Of a stretch of 39,710 nucleotides of DNA, positions 1 to 9,400 are shown one piece after another; positions within the stretch are counted from its first letter, which is position 1, and each line of letters begins with the position of its first letter. A program made the translations under genes and the position numbers. Below the pieces are notes generated by a model, which was not told the origin of the DNA, made no database searches, and worked only from the letters and a program-made list of their open reading frames with translations. Source of the stretch: a virus. The stretch covers positions 1 to 39,710 of the IMG/VR virus record IMGVR_UViG_3300045286_000094; one strand, written 5' to 3'.

Positions 1-2
1 GG

Positions 3-815
3 ATTGGTCCTGCTTTTTACGACAACAGAATTCACGGATCAAGCTTCGTTGCAAACATCATTGCCAGACAGTTCTATGACAACCAGTTTGATTCTAGCTG
101 TACTTTTGGTTCCAATGCTTGCGATTTTGATTGGTGCCACAATACGGTTGAGCACGATGCCATCGTCAGCGACAACTTTTTCCACAGCTCGTTCATTTAT
201 TCCATCATCACTGCGGGTTTTGAGATCAGCTCATCGATCTTCAACCACTGCTCTGCGGTTCGCGTTGCAACCTTTATTCGTCGTTGCTATTTTAGCAGCA
301 TCATAAACATGCAGTTCTTTGCCGGGGGTCTTTCTGATTGTTCTGTTCAAATCGATCTGGACGGATTCAATGTGTTGTCTTTTCCCTATAATCCTGCTCT
401 TGCTGAAAGCTTTCCCATGGGCGATCAAGCGGGATATGCTGCCTGGAAATCCACATTTGAAGGGATCATGGATATTGACGTTTCTGTCTCTCTCCAGAAC
501 TATTATCGATGCGGTGTTCTCTTTTTGCATTATTCAAGTCCCACGTCGCTTTCTTCCCTTGGGTACTACACACCCACGGGAATTACTGATATCATCATCC
601 CAAGGAAACTCATGTGCGATCCAAGGGTCCCCCAGGTGGTCGTTATTGGGACCGAATTTGATAACGTCAATGCAGACGATGTTTTCTTGCTTGCAGGGCA
701 AGTCACGCTCTTTTCCAAAACCGGAGACTGGATAGAGTTCGAGCGCACCACGATCACAAATGGAAACGGGACATTCGACATTTGGAAAGAATCAGCGAGG
801 TCAATCTATGGGTAA
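3..815 (+). CDS. Tail fibre/spike protein, C-terminal part (5' partial)
   Basis: The frame is open from base 3 to the stop at 813-815 with no stop codon, so this is the C-terminal 270 residues of a longer protein rather than a gene starting at an internal ATG. The first 110 residues show short spaced N, F and I/V positions (runs such as FYDNRI, ARQFYDNQF, VSDNFF) typical of right-handed parallel beta-helix coils in phage spikes; the rest looks like a compact beta-rich tail domain. If the window is circular, it continues the gene beginning at 39314, giving a 403-residue fibre with a Gly-rich hinge at the join. The last 8 bases overlap the next gene. The fibre role is inferred from composition and neighbours. 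Confidence 0.8.
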   Translation: MGPAFYDNRIHGSSFVANIIARQFYDNQFDSSCTFGSNACDFDWCHNTVEHDAIVSDNFFHSSFIYSIITAGFEISSSIFNHCSAVRVATFIRRCYFSSIINMQFFAGGLSDCSVQIDLDGFNVLSFPYNPALAESFPMGDQAGYAAWKSTFEGIMDIDVSVSLQNYYRCGVLFLHYSSPTSLSSLGYYTPTGITDIIIPRKLMCDPRVPQVVVIGTEFDNVNADDVFLLAGQVTLFSKTGDWIEFERTTITNGNGTFDIWKESARSIYG

Positions 816-2199
816 AAAAATAGCAAGAATCGCGTTGTCTCTCTTGATGCTTGGATGGTTTGTTTCTCTTGCCTATGCCGCCGTCAAGAATTGGAACGAT
901 GGCAACTACACCGGATCCTATCTTGATACCAAGCCTACCGGGACCGTCGGCAACCGGTTCTTCGAGACGGATGGGCAGCGAAGGGTGTGGGTAAGAACAG
1001 CTGGCTCCTGGTCGCTTGTATCAACAGCACAGACAACGACTTGTGCGAATGGTCAATTGTTCTATGCTTTTGATTCTCTTTCCGGAAACTTTACCTGCAC
1101 GGCCGGCGGGACCAGCTCTTCTTCCACTCCCACGACGATGGTAACGAACACCGGGACAGCTTCTACAGCCGGGAATTTTGCAGTATTCACGAACACGAGC
1201 GGGACTGCAATAGCGGATGGAGGGAGCTCTCCTTCGTCCTTCGCTCCGGCTTCTCATGTTTCAAGTGATAGCGCGGTTCATGGTGTGGGAACGTCCACAG
1301 TGGCATCATATGCAAGTGTTACAGGTGCGATCTCTGCTCATGCTAGTTCGTCCTCTGCCATCCATGGGGTTGGAACTTCGTCGATTGCTTCTTATGCGAG
1401 CGTGACCGGCGCAGTTTCAGATCATTCTGGTCTGTCTTCAGCTATTCATGGCGTTGGGACTTCGACTGTCGCATCATATGCGAGCGTCACGGGAGCAATT
1501 TCAACACACGCTGCCCTTACCCAAAGCGTCCATGGGTTTGATGCAAGCGGATACGCTCCGGCAGATCCCGCAGTCTATGCAAGACTCCAGGATCTTGTCC
1601 CAAAGGGCTGGATCACCTCGGGGACGAATTGGGGAACGGCCAACTATGCCTTGCAAGCGAAAGCGCTTGACAGCAACCATTGTGTGAACTGCCATGGACT
1701 GCGTACATGGAAGGCAGACTATGCGGCGATTGGGACTGTCGGAGGTGCCGGAGTCTGTTGGAATACGACCGTTGAACAGCTCATGACAATGACAACCATT
1801 CCCGGGACGTTCAATGGGACGAATCGAATCGTCATATGGAGAGAGAAGTTTGGAGCATGGATGACTACGGGCGGTTCGTTAAATTTAAAAGTTCGCGTGG
1901 GAACCATTGGGCAGGTTTCATTAGCCGGGAACACTGGACCATTCTTTGGGGTCACCGTCACAGCTCGAAGCCTTCAGTCAGCGTCGTTTGAGTGTACATT
2001 CTATATGCCTTCAGCGGGAGGAGCTGGGACAGCAACATATAGCTGTATTGGGTTGGGTGCAGCTAACGGCGGCGCGTGGGGAACGGTAGCCGTGTTTGAT
2101 ATGGCACAGGGACTAAAGTTTGAATCTACTTGTACGTGGTCAACTTTGTTGGACAACGTCATGAAGAGAGATGCTGTGATCCAGATAGGAGGCTATTAA
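808..2199 (+). CDS. Secreted-looking fibre-like protein with 28-residue repeats
   Basis: 463 residues. The ATG at 808 is preferred over upstream ATG 760 because it has a GCGAGG ribosome site and begins a textbook Sec signal peptide (MGKK, hydrophobic core ALSLLMLGWFVSL, AYA cleavage). Residues about 150-233 hold three copies of a 28-residue repeat (1255-1506) with a HGVGTS..ASYASVTGA core, plus a partial fourth; such repeats form trimeric shafts in phage fibres. A CVNCH motif (C292, C295, H296) follows, then a beta-rich C-terminal domain. A signal peptide is odd on a virion protein, which would normally assemble in the cytoplasm. It may be a fibre or an exported surface protein; fibre-like is the safer description. 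Confidence 0.85.
   Translation: MGKKIARIALSLLMLGWFVSLAYAAVKNWNDGNYTGSYLDTKPTGTVGNRFFETDGQRRVWVRTAGSWSLVSTAQTTTCANGQLFYAFDSLSGNFTCTAGGTSSSSTPTTMVTNTGTASTAGNFAVFTNTSGTAIADGGSSPSSFAPASHVSSDSAVHGVGTSTVASYASVTGAISAHASSSSAIHGVGTSSIASYASVTGAVSDHSGLSSAIHGVGTSTVASYASVTGAISTHAALTQSVHGFDASGYAPADPAVYARLQDLVPKGWITSGTNWGTANYALQAKALDSNHCVNCHGLRTWKADYAAIGTVGGAGVCWNTTVEQLMTMTTIPGTFNGTNRIVIWREKFGAWMTTGGSLNLKVRVGTIGQVSLAGNTGPFFGVTVTARSLQSASFECTFYMPSAGGAGTATYSCIGLGAANGGAWGTVAVFDMAQGLKFESTCTWSTLLDNVMKRDAVIQIGGY
1255..1539 (+). repeat. 84-bp in-frame tandem repeat in fibre-like gene
   Basis: Three 84-bp units at 1255-1338, 1339-1422 and 1423-1506, followed by a degenerate partial unit to about 1539. Each encodes 28 residues starting with His and containing HGVGTS then ASYASVTGA. 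Third-position changes between units show protein-level selection rather than very recent duplication. Confidence 0.85.
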
Positions 2200-2453
2200 T
2201 GAACAGGGAATGTAAAAGGTGTGCAGTGCGTGAAGGCATGCTTTTACTATCGCTGTTCTTTGTCTGTTCTCTCATTGCGTATGGAACAGTTTCGGCAAAG
2301 AATCTTATGACAAAGCGAGCTTACCTGTTCATCCCCTTTACCCTTACTGAAGCTGACGGAAAGAAATTGCGTCCGGCAAATACCTCTTCCTACCTGGCGC
2401 CGGCCATTGTGCAGGCAGAGAACGAACGACAAGACAAAGAAGGAGGGAAGTAA
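2199..2453 (+). CDS. Small CxxC membrane or exported protein
   Basis: 84 residues. The start overlaps the upstream stop as TAATG and has an ATAGGAGG ribosome site inside the preceding gene, so translation is coupled. The N-terminus carries C5-x2-C8, followed by a hydrophobic segment at about residues 14-33 ending in VSA, a possible signal peptidase site. The remaining 50 residues are polar. It shares its design (Cys pair before a membrane segment) with the protein starting at 3025 and the 38-residue protein at 29438. No family recognised; its place just before the holin suggests a lysis or envelope role, as inference only. Confidence 0.75.
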   Translation: MNRECKRCAVREGMLLLSLFFVCSLIAYGTVSAKNLMTKRAYLFIPFTLTEADGKKLRPANTSSYLAPAIVQAENERQDKEGGK

Positions 2454-2454
2454 A

Positions 2455-2886
2455 ATGGGAATCCTTGATATGATCCTTGGGAGTGGTGCAAAGCAGGCTG
2501 GCGAAGGGGTTCAAGCTGTTCTTGGGGGAGTCGGAGAGCTCCTGAAGGACACGAGAACTGCGATCACCGGAAAAGACCCTGAACTGGATGCGAGACTCCT
2601 TGCGGTGCAGGAAAAGATCAATGCTGCACAAGCTGCCATTACGGCGGCTGAAGCCGAGAGCGAGAGCCTCTTCAAATCCGGGTGGCGTCCAGCAACGGGT
2701 TGGATCTGCGTTATTGCGCTCGGGTGGTACTATTTCGGCGCGCCGCTGTTGACGTTCTTCTTCACTGTTTTCGGAAGGACGCCGCAGGTCCCGGCCCTGA
2801 ATGTATCAGAGCTGTTGACACTGTTGTTTGCAATGCTCGGGCTCTCCGGTCTCAGAACGATGGAGAAGGCAAAAGGGATCAACTGA
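2455..2886 (+). CDS. Holin, 3-TM (GTA/phage holin family)
   Basis: 143 residues, with an AGGAGGG ribosome site one base after the previous stop. The N-terminal half is amphipathic helix, including a heptad-like stretch around residues 45-65. The C-terminal half has the family signature: SGWRPATGW at the entry to the first membrane helix, a second hydrophobic stretch, then LNVSELLTLLFAMLGLSG and a conserved LRTMEKAKG end. These match the 3-TM holin family of phages and gene transfer agents, which form pores in the inner membrane to time lysis. Its neighbours are small membrane proteins, so a lysis module is likely here, although no classical endolysin is adjacent. Confidence 0.85.
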   Translation: MGILDMILGSGAKQAGEGVQAVLGGVGELLKDTRTAITGKDPELDARLLAVQEKINAAQAAITAAEAESESLFKSGWRPATGWICVIALGWYYFGAPLLTFFFTVFGRTPQVPALNVSELLTLLFAMLGLSGLRTMEKAKGIN

Positions 2887-2887
2887 G

Positions 2888-3028
2888 ATGCCTAAAAAAT
2901 GGTTTGTTATCGGAACCATTTTCTCTATGCTCTTTCTTTACCTGAGCGGACTCTGGTGGACAGTGTATGCTAGAATGTTCGAGTGGATTGGGATTTTCTT
3001 GTCTTGGTTCGCAAAGGAGTTTCTATGA
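2888..3028 (+). CDS. 46-residue single-TM protein
   Basis: Begins one base after the holin stop and ends in an ATGA overlap with the next gene, so it is a true member of the cluster despite a weak ribosome site. Residues about 4-40 are strongly hydrophobic (WFVIGTIFSMLFLYLSG then WIGIFLSWF), enough for one or two membrane helices. It could be an antiholin or accessory holin; nothing in the sequence proves this. Confidence 0.65.
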   Translation: MPKKWFVIGTIFSMLFLYLSGLWWTVYARMFEWIGIFLSWFAKEFL

Positions 3029-3495
3029 AGGAAAACACTTGCGAAAGATGCGAACAGGCCCGCAGGAGAGAAAAGATCATTTTGGCTGGTGTTGTTCTTT
3101 ATCTCATCCTGAGTGCCGCAATTTCTGTTTTCAGCGCTCCTGTCGGGACGATAACAAATTCATATATTCATTGGGCATATACGACTCCGACGCCGACCGG
3201 AGTGATTTCAAATCCAACCGTGAGCGTCATGTATATAGATCATGGTCCGCTTAATTCCAGTGGGCAGAAGTCAGGGATCGTTATCAGGCTTACAAACAAG
3301 CCTGTGCTTCCAATCCCCTTGGCAAACGTTTCGGAACTGACATCGAATGCACTGACATCGATCCCTGTCGGGACATATTGGTTTGAGGCAAAAGCACTTT
3401 TTACGAGCGGACATCTTGTCACCTACGGAGTGGGAACGGGCGTGTGGTCGGATACTCCGGCCATTGCTTGCCCTACAATCATAAGACCTAAATAG
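3025..3495 (+). CDS. Membrane-anchored Fn3-like protein with N-terminal CxxC
   Basis: 156 residues. The ATG at 3025 has an AAAGGAG ribosome site and overlaps the previous stop (ATGA); the longer frame from 2983 has none. The N-terminus has C6-x2-C9 and a cluster of Arg/Lys, then a membrane segment at about residues 19-39. The exported part ends with GTYWFEAKALF and a WSDTP-like strand, the pattern of the last strands of a fibronectin type III or Ig-like sandwich. The next gene encodes another signal-peptide Fn3-like protein, so the two may act together in the periplasm or at the cell surface. Function unknown. Confidence 0.75.
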   Translation: MKENTCERCEQARRREKIILAGVVLYLILSAAISVFSAPVGTITNSYIHWAYTTPTPTGVISNPTVSVMYIDHGPLNSSGQKSGIVIRLTNKPVLPIPLANVSELTSNALTSIPVGTYWFEAKALFTSGHLVTYGVGTGVWSDTPAIACPTIIRPK

Positions 3496-3503
3496 GAGGG
3501 AGT

Positions 3504-3932
3504 ATGAAAAGCGTTCTGTCGATCTTGTTGCTGGTTTTTTTGTTCGTGTCGCTGGCTGTGGCCCAGGAGGCATCTGCGGGAGTTATTACGCAGCTTACCT
3601 GGTCGGCTCCGACGCAGTACACGGACGGATCCACGATCCCGAGCGGCGGGATCCAGTATAACGTGATCCATTGCGGACCCGCTTCGTCAACGACGGGAAC
3701 AGCAGGATATGCAACGCATGTCTCCTTTCCCGGCACGAACACGTTTGCGCTCCTTTCTTCGGCTATCACGAGTACGGCAAGCGGGGCATTTTACTGCGCT
3801 CACACTTCGATCACGCCCGATCTCATAGAAACAGATACGTCGAATGAGGTCATCGTGTGGAGGTTGTCAAGCGGGTCTTTTATGCAGCCGGGACTAAAAC
3901 CCCGGCCTATATCGAATTTACAGGTTCGATGA
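3504..3932 (+). CDS. Exported Fn3-like protein
   Basis: 142 residues with an AGGAGGG ribosome site. A clear Sec signal peptide covers residues 1-20 or so (KSVLSILLLVFLFVSLAVA, AQA-like cleavage region). The mature part reads like one fibronectin type III domain: LTWSAP in the first strand, YNVIHCG in the middle, GAFYCAHTSI and SNEVIVW near the end. Two Cys could form a disulfide in the periplasm. A free-standing secreted Fn3 domain in a phage late operon is unusual; adhesion, superinfection exclusion or lysis support are all possible. Confidence 0.75.
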   Translation: MKSVLSILLLVFLFVSLAVAQEASAGVITQLTWSAPTQYTDGSTIPSGGIQYNVIHCGPASSTTGTAGYATHVSFPGTNTFALLSSAITSTASGAFYCAHTSITPDLIETDTSNEVIVWRLSSGSFMQPGLKPRPISNLQVR

Positions 3933-3961
3933 TCATCATCCATCTTGGAGCGGAGTGAGGA

Positions 3962-4282
3962 ATGACGACAGAAGAAATCGATCAATTGGCAAAAGTGATA
4001 TATGCAACGAACGAACATCTGCTCGAATCGTTCAAGAGGCCCTCGTGGTACGAGCACATGGATCTCGTTCAGATCGCTCTTGTCGGGCTAGTTGGATATT
4101 TCATTTGGTCGTGGAAGCGAATTCTTGACAAGTTCGAAACCTCCATTGCCACGTTGCAAAAAGATCACGGCGACCTGAGAAACGATGTGAGCCGGCTTGA
4201 GGGCCGGATAGAACATCACGGCCTCGTGTGTTACGGAAGACGCATGAACGATGAGGTTAAAGAGCCAGGCAAGGAGGGATGA
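3962..4282 (+). CDS. TM plus coiled-coil protein (spanin- or holin-like candidate)
   Basis: 106 residues, ribosome site GGAGTGAGG. One membrane helix at about residues 35-52 (VQIALVGLVGYFIWSW), followed by a charged heptad stretch (residues 60-85) that should form a coiled coil. This order, a short N-terminus, TM and coiled coil, is seen in inner-membrane spanins and some accessory holins, but no outer-membrane partner lipoprotein is visible nearby. Treat as a lysis-module candidate. Confidence 0.7.
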   Translation: MTTEEIDQLAKVIYATNEHLLESFKRPSWYEHMDLVQIALVGLVGYFIWSWKRILDKFETSIATLQKDHGDLRNDVSRLEGRIEHHGLVCYGRRMNDEVKEPGKEG

Positions 4283-4284
4283 TT

Positions 4285-4899
4285 ATGGGTTTTAGTATAA
4301 AGAGCATTACGAAGCCAGTATCGAAATACGTGGGCTCTGTTAGTAAGATAGCTGAAAAGGCAATTCATAATCCTGTTGGTGCATGGACAGATTCAATAGC
4401 AGGAGGATTGAATGCTATTACTCTCGGTCAATCAGGGAAAATCTTCCGCGGTATGGCTGCTGCCAGAGGCACTGCAAATCAAGCAGAAGCAATGTCAGCA
4501 GCACAGCAAGCCGAGGAGCAGGCAAGGATTGACGCTCTGGCAACAGACGCCATTACCAAGTACAAGAGCGGACAGTTGACACCACAACAGCAGGCGTCCA
4601 TCGATCAGGCGAAGTCCGTGCGCGATGCCCAGGTGAAACAGCAGATGAGTTCGCTTGGGATTACGGGTGGCACAGCGGAACTTGGCATGAACCGGGAATC
4701 AGACCGCATGAGAACTTCCGCGATAGACACTGCACTCGACACCGAGTTTTCAAAAGCAATGGAATCCCTGGGCCTCGAAAAGCAGGCGGCCGATGTCATC
4801 TATCAAATGAGGAAAGAAGATCAGATGGCGTCTGCTCAGGCATTCGCATCTTCCATGCAGGGGATAGGAACTGTCGTTGCACTTGCGGCATTAGCATAA
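4285..4899 (+). CDS. Putative internal virion/ejection protein, 204 aa
   Basis: ATG 4285 is chosen over ATG 4279 because the AAGGAGGG ribosome site lies 6 bases before it but touches the earlier ATG. The protein is almost all helix: an N-terminal amphipathic region, a Gln/Ala-rich coiled-coil middle (QAEAMSAAQQAEEQ) and a hydrophobic Ala-rich C-terminus (GIGTVVALAALA) that could enter a membrane. It is first in a run of helical proteins leading to the 1545-residue giant, the arrangement of podovirus ejection (inner core) proteins. Role inferred from composition and position. Confidence 0.75.
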   Translation: MGFSIKSITKPVSKYVGSVSKIAEKAIHNPVGAWTDSIAGGLNAITLGQSGKIFRGMAAARGTANQAEAMSAAQQAEEQARIDALATDAITKYKSGQLTPQQQASIDQAKSVRDAQVKQQMSSLGITGGTAELGMNRESDRMRTSAIDTALDTEFSKAMESLGLEKQAADVIYQMRKEDQMASAQAFASSMQGIGTVVALAALA

Positions 4900-4908
4900 G
4901 GAGACATC

Positions 4909-5496
4909 ATGAGAATAGACAATCCAGTAAGCGGGTATTTTGCCAGCCGGAGACGTGAAGGACAGCGGGTTGCAGATGCCGAGGCGGCTCAGGAAAAGGT
5001 CTCTGCAAAAGCACGAGCCCTTGCACAGCCGGAAACAGATCGCTATCTGTCAAATACGACAAGCCCTCCGCAGACGCAGTTGCTTGATACCGCCCAGGCC
5101 GCCGAAACCAAACAGGCAGAAGACTTCTATCAGCAGGCCGGGATGGAAAAGACCGACATGATGTCGAAGGAGTTCAGCGAGATCCAGCTCAACAGGCAGC
5201 TGCAGGAAGCGGTCATGCACGAGAACACCTGGAAGAAATCAATCCAGTCTCTTGGGTTCACGCAAGAAGAAACACTTCAGCTCCTTACCGAGTATCGGTT
5301 GGAAGCCAAACAGGAGCAGGAAGCATTTACCAACCTCATGCAGCAGCTTTCGAGCATGGGAATGATCATGATGGTCCACCACGGAAAGAAGGGTAACCCT
5401 CCTGACGGAGAGAAGGGTAACCCTCCTGTTAATCAAACAGGTCTTGGTGGAATCAATATGAGCGTGCAACCACCGCTGTCGATCGGAGGTAAATAA
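4909..5496 (+). CDS. Coiled-coil virion protein, 195 aa
   Basis: Good TAAGGAGA ribosome site. The protein is charged and helical throughout, with Gln/Glu/Lys-rich heptads around residues 20-150. Near the C-terminus a KGNPP motif occurs twice, encoded by an 18-bp tandem repeat at 5387-5428. No family recognised. Its position between two helical proteins in the ejection-protein cluster suggests an internal virion component. Confidence 0.75.
   Translation: MRIDNPVSGYFASRRREGQRVADAEAAQEKVSAKARALAQPETDRYLSNTTSPPQTQLLDTAQAAETKQAEDFYQQAGMEKTDMMSKEFSEIQLNRQLQEAVMHENTWKKSIQSLGFTQEETLQLLTEYRLEAKQEQEAFTNLMQQLSSMGMIMMVHHGKKGNPPDGEKGNPPVNQTGLGGINMSVQPPLSIGGK
5387..5428 (+). repeat. Two 18-bp direct repeats containing a GGGTAACCC element
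   Basis: The 18-bp unit occurs at 5387-5404 and 5411-5428 (24-bp period). Each unit contains AGGGT-A-ACCCT, an interrupted palindrome, and encodes KGNPP in the coiled-coil gene. It may be just a coding duplication. Confidence 0.7.
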
Positions 5497-5497
5497 C

Positions 5498-6460
5498 ATG
5501 GGCGGACTTGGGACAGAACAAACTCCCGGGGCAGAACAGATAGATGCCCTGCAACCGCAAGAACTTGATCCCGTCATGCGCGAGCAGATCGATGCAGCGC
5601 GCAAGCGAACAGCTGTAGCTGGTGCTGAGCTTACACGGCAGTTTGGTCTGTATCAAAAACCAGATCCTTATCTGACCGGAAGAGAGCAGCAGCTTGCCAC
5701 AACGAATCAGACCATAATGGACTTGTTAAAAAAGCGGGAAAAGGAGCCGGAATATCCGTGGGAGCAAATCCAAGCTGTCGATGAACCGAGATACATTCCC
5801 CGATATGATGAGCACCGCGCTGCGTATGTCGCGGCCTCCGCACTTCTTGTTGTTGCCATCGCCGGTCCCCGGGCCGGAAGAATGGGTGCAGGCGCCGCGA
5901 TGAACGCTCTTGCCGGCGCGCTGAAGGGCCTCCATGATGGGAACAAGGAGCGGTTTGAGATCGAACGAGACCGCTATCAGGAAGAAATCAAGAAGATCCT
6001 GATGATGTATGAGGGGGCCAGGAAACGATATTTGGCTGTTGAGAGACAGAAAGATCTTGACCTACAGCAAATCGTTGAGCAACGCAACCAGATTTATAAT
6101 GAGATTGGGGTCCACAAGAAGGATAAGGAAGTTCTCCTGAATCATCTCTCGGCGCATTATGACCGCTTGGCCCGGCTCGAAGACAACCTCATTCAGAAGG
6201 CATGGACAGAACTCTGGAAAACTCAGCACCCGAAAGCTGGTGGCGGTGGCGGGCTCTTTGCCGATGCTGGCAAGACAGTCCCGGAACCGGATGCCGATGC
6301 TCCTCTTACCGAGTGGGGCAAGTACGCACACAAGGTACATCCTGATTGGCCTGAAGACAAGCTGAACGCCTGGCTCAAGGATGTTCACCAGAAAGCGATC
6401 GAGCGCAAAAAAAGTCAAAAGCAGAAGACACCTGCCAAGAACGTTGAACGAGGAGATTAA
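5498..6460 (+). CDS. Putative internal virion protein with a membrane-active segment, 320 aa
   Basis: Starts one base after the previous stop. Residues about 105-145 form a hydrophobic, Ala/Gly-rich stretch (AAYVAASALLVVAIAG, then GAGAAMNALAGALKG), flanked by long charged coiled coils (residues 150-235), a Gly hinge (GGGGG, about 248) and a Lys-rich tail. Internal core proteins that cross the envelope during genome ejection often combine coiled coils with such insertable segments. It directly precedes the giant 1545-residue gene. No specific family recognised. Confidence 0.8.
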   Translation: MGGLGTEQTPGAEQIDALQPQELDPVMREQIDAARKRTAVAGAELTRQFGLYQKPDPYLTGREQQLATTNQTIMDLLKKREKEPEYPWEQIQAVDEPRYIPRYDEHRAAYVAASALLVVAIAGPRAGRMGAGAAMNALAGALKGLHDGNKERFEIERDRYQEEIKKILMMYEGARKRYLAVERQKDLDLQQIVEQRNQIYNEIGVHKKDKEVLLNHLSAHYDRLARLEDNLIQKAWTELWKTQHPKAGGGGGLFADAGKTVPEPDADAPLTEWGKYAHKVHPDWPEDKLNAWLKDVHQKAIERKKSQKQKTPAKNVERGD

Positions 6461-9400
6461 ATGCCGACCTCCGATGAATACCTTGCAGCTCTCCGGCAAA
6501 CAGCCCCCGTTGCGCCCAAAACTGCCGCCTCTCCCCAGAAGGAAGATCCCTACCTGAAAGCGATTCAGGAGACGGACCCATATCTTCAGGTACTTCGAGA
6601 AACAGGAGCCGGCGCCCCAAAGAATCCCCTGCAGAAAGCATGGGCTTCGATCGGGACAGGGTTCTCTGGTGTCTCTCACACGATGGCCGGGATCCTCAGA
6701 AACTTCGGCCGCGATCCCTCGATCCCAAAGACCCGTGAAGAACTGGAAGCAAAGAAGGCCGAGTGGATGCAGATGCGTTCCAAGTTCACGAAGCAGGAAG
6801 ATAAGGATATTGCCGTCAAGGTCATCGGAGAGATGGAGCGGACCTTTCAGCAGTATCAGGTATCAGACGAGAAGTTCGATGAGTCGATGAAAAACATCGA
6901 CGCATTCCTTGATCAGAACACGCACTTCAAAGATCCGCGGTATCAGCCGAAAGGGTTCATCGAAAGCATTGCTTATGGAGTGATAAGTTTTCTCCCCGAA
7001 GCGCCCCTCTATTCGTTTGTCGGTGGGCCTGCCGGGAAGTTTGTTGAGGGAGCGCTCGAATCCGTAGCCAAGAAGTTTGGTCCCGAGGTCGCGGCGAAGG
7101 TCGCTGAGTCTCTGCCCGAGCTCTATGCGAAGGCCAGGAAGTATGCCCTTGATACTGGAGTCAAGATGGCTACCGCAGGAACCGAGGGAGCGGTGACCGA
7201 GCTTGCGGCCGGGAAATCACCGGAAGAAGCAGCGATGACAGGATTGCAGTTTGCCGGGGCAACCGGGGTGTTCCATACCTTTCTGGGGGCTCTTGGCGGA
7301 TTCCTGAAAACTGCTACCAAGAAGCTTGAATTCAAGAAAAAAGAACCAACCTTTGAGCAGCCCGAAGACGGTTTTGATGCCTCTCCGCGACCAGATATTC
7401 CCGCTTCCATGAAGGATCCATCCACCATGCAGGAGCGAACAAACGAAGAAATCCGGAAATCGAAAGACCTTGCTCGGCAACTGGATATTCAAGCGCTTGA
7501 AGAGAAGCGCAAGCGATGGGGCGAGATGGCAGACAAAACCGAGTTTACTACTTGGATGCGAAAAGACATGGAAATGCAGGATGAGCTTGTTCGTCTTGCC
7601 GGCGAAGGAACGGAGGAGCGCGGAAAGAACATCGGCTTCGAAGAGCTTTTGGACCAGGAAGCGAAACGGAAAGCTGAGGGGCTCAAACCGGAAGATCTCG
7701 GTGAGCAGGAAATTCCGTCCTCTCTCGACGGCAGCGGAGAAGCCCGTGATCCAAACCCGCATATGCCGCAAACCGAGGAAGTCGAACAGCTTCCCTTCTT
7801 TGAAGAACTGTTCCGCAGCTCTGAAAAGTTCCCCATTGCAAAAGACTTTTTTACCGTGACGCGCCGTCTCTCGGAAAAAACGCTTGACTGGTTCCGGAAC
7901 ATTCCGAACCTCACGAGACTTGGGCTTGCAGATGAATCATTCTACCTGGCGTCCGCTCGGGCGGTTGCTCCGAAGGTCACAGATGATCTGGTCGCTCGTG
8001 TGATGGGAACGGAAGTGGTTGATGGCGTCCCGTTATACAAGAACGAGCGTGCGAAGCATCTTGTCATGCAGTTCCTCAACAGACTGCGGCAGGTTTCGCA
8101 GGTGCAGGCAGATCAGAAATTCATTACTGATTCAAACAAGCGGCTTGCCGAAATCGAGAAAGAACTGAAGGTTATGGATGAAACGGCAAAATGGGCCGTG
8201 CAACCTGATAAAGAATCTTTCACCAGAACGCGCACGAAGATCGAGCCGGTCGAACCCGGTTCCGAATCTTTTGTCAGATCAGGTGGTCGTATTGAACCGA
8301 TAAAAAGGGGTGCAGATCTTCGTTCTGTCGATCGGCTTCATGAGCAACTTGCAAACAGGGACAAGCTTATCGCAGAACAGAAGAAGCTGAAAGAGAGCGT
8401 GACGATCTTTGAACGTCGAGTGCAGGAAGCGCTTGATGCCCACGATCACGCTCTTTTTGAAGACCGCATTGCACAAGCATTCCGCAAGGATGCTATCGAG
8501 ATATGGGGCAGCCAAGCTGATCCTCTTGAAATTCTCACTCCGAAAGAGATCATGGAACGGAGCAGAGCAGAGGGCAAGGAGATCAGCTATAAAGAAGCGG
8601 TTGAGTTGTCAAATCAAGCGAAGCTGAAGGATTCCTGGCGTGAGCGGACCTCTCCCATGATCGATGCCATGACAAACGAGAAGAGGGATCCGCTTGCCAT
8701 CGAAGGGGATATCCGGGCAGCAAGGAAGCTCGCGGAGGAGAACCTTGTTGATCCGATCCATAAGACTCTTTACCCTTCTCAGCCTCTTTTCAAAGTCCCA
8801 AACCTGCGGGAGATCCTTCGCCGGTACCAGGACATCGTGAATCCGCATTGGGATTCGATGTACCGGACCGCGCACAACATTCCCGAGTCCGTGGATATCG
8901 GGAGCCATGGGCAGTACGCAGAATATGCTGCGCCCGATGTTTACAAGTACAATCCAGAAACGAACAGAAAGGAACTTACCCACCGGGCAGAGACATTCAA
9001 GCTTGCGGTCCGGCTCGTGGGGAAGCATACGGAGGTTTCCGGCGCGACGAAGAAAGAATACGGCAAGAAAGAAGGCCGGCGTCCGTTCGAGGAAGAAGAC
9101 TATGGACAGCCTCGCGGTACCGCAGGAACCACCAAGAGCGGTTTCGCACAGGGAGCCAAGGGAACAAGCGAGTACACGACATGGATGGAAAAGAACTTCA
9201 TGTCTGTTCTACAGGAAAGCGGGGTCAGCGCGGCAAAAGAAACCTTCTACCGGAAAGCTCAGCAGAATGGAGCAATGGCTTTCACTTCCGGAGACATGCC
9301 AGACAAGGAACTTCCGCAGGGGGTCTCCTGGGTGAAACTGCAAGAGGGCCCGGTCGAGCGGCAGCGCCACAATCCACAGACCGGGAAGATCGAGAAGGTG

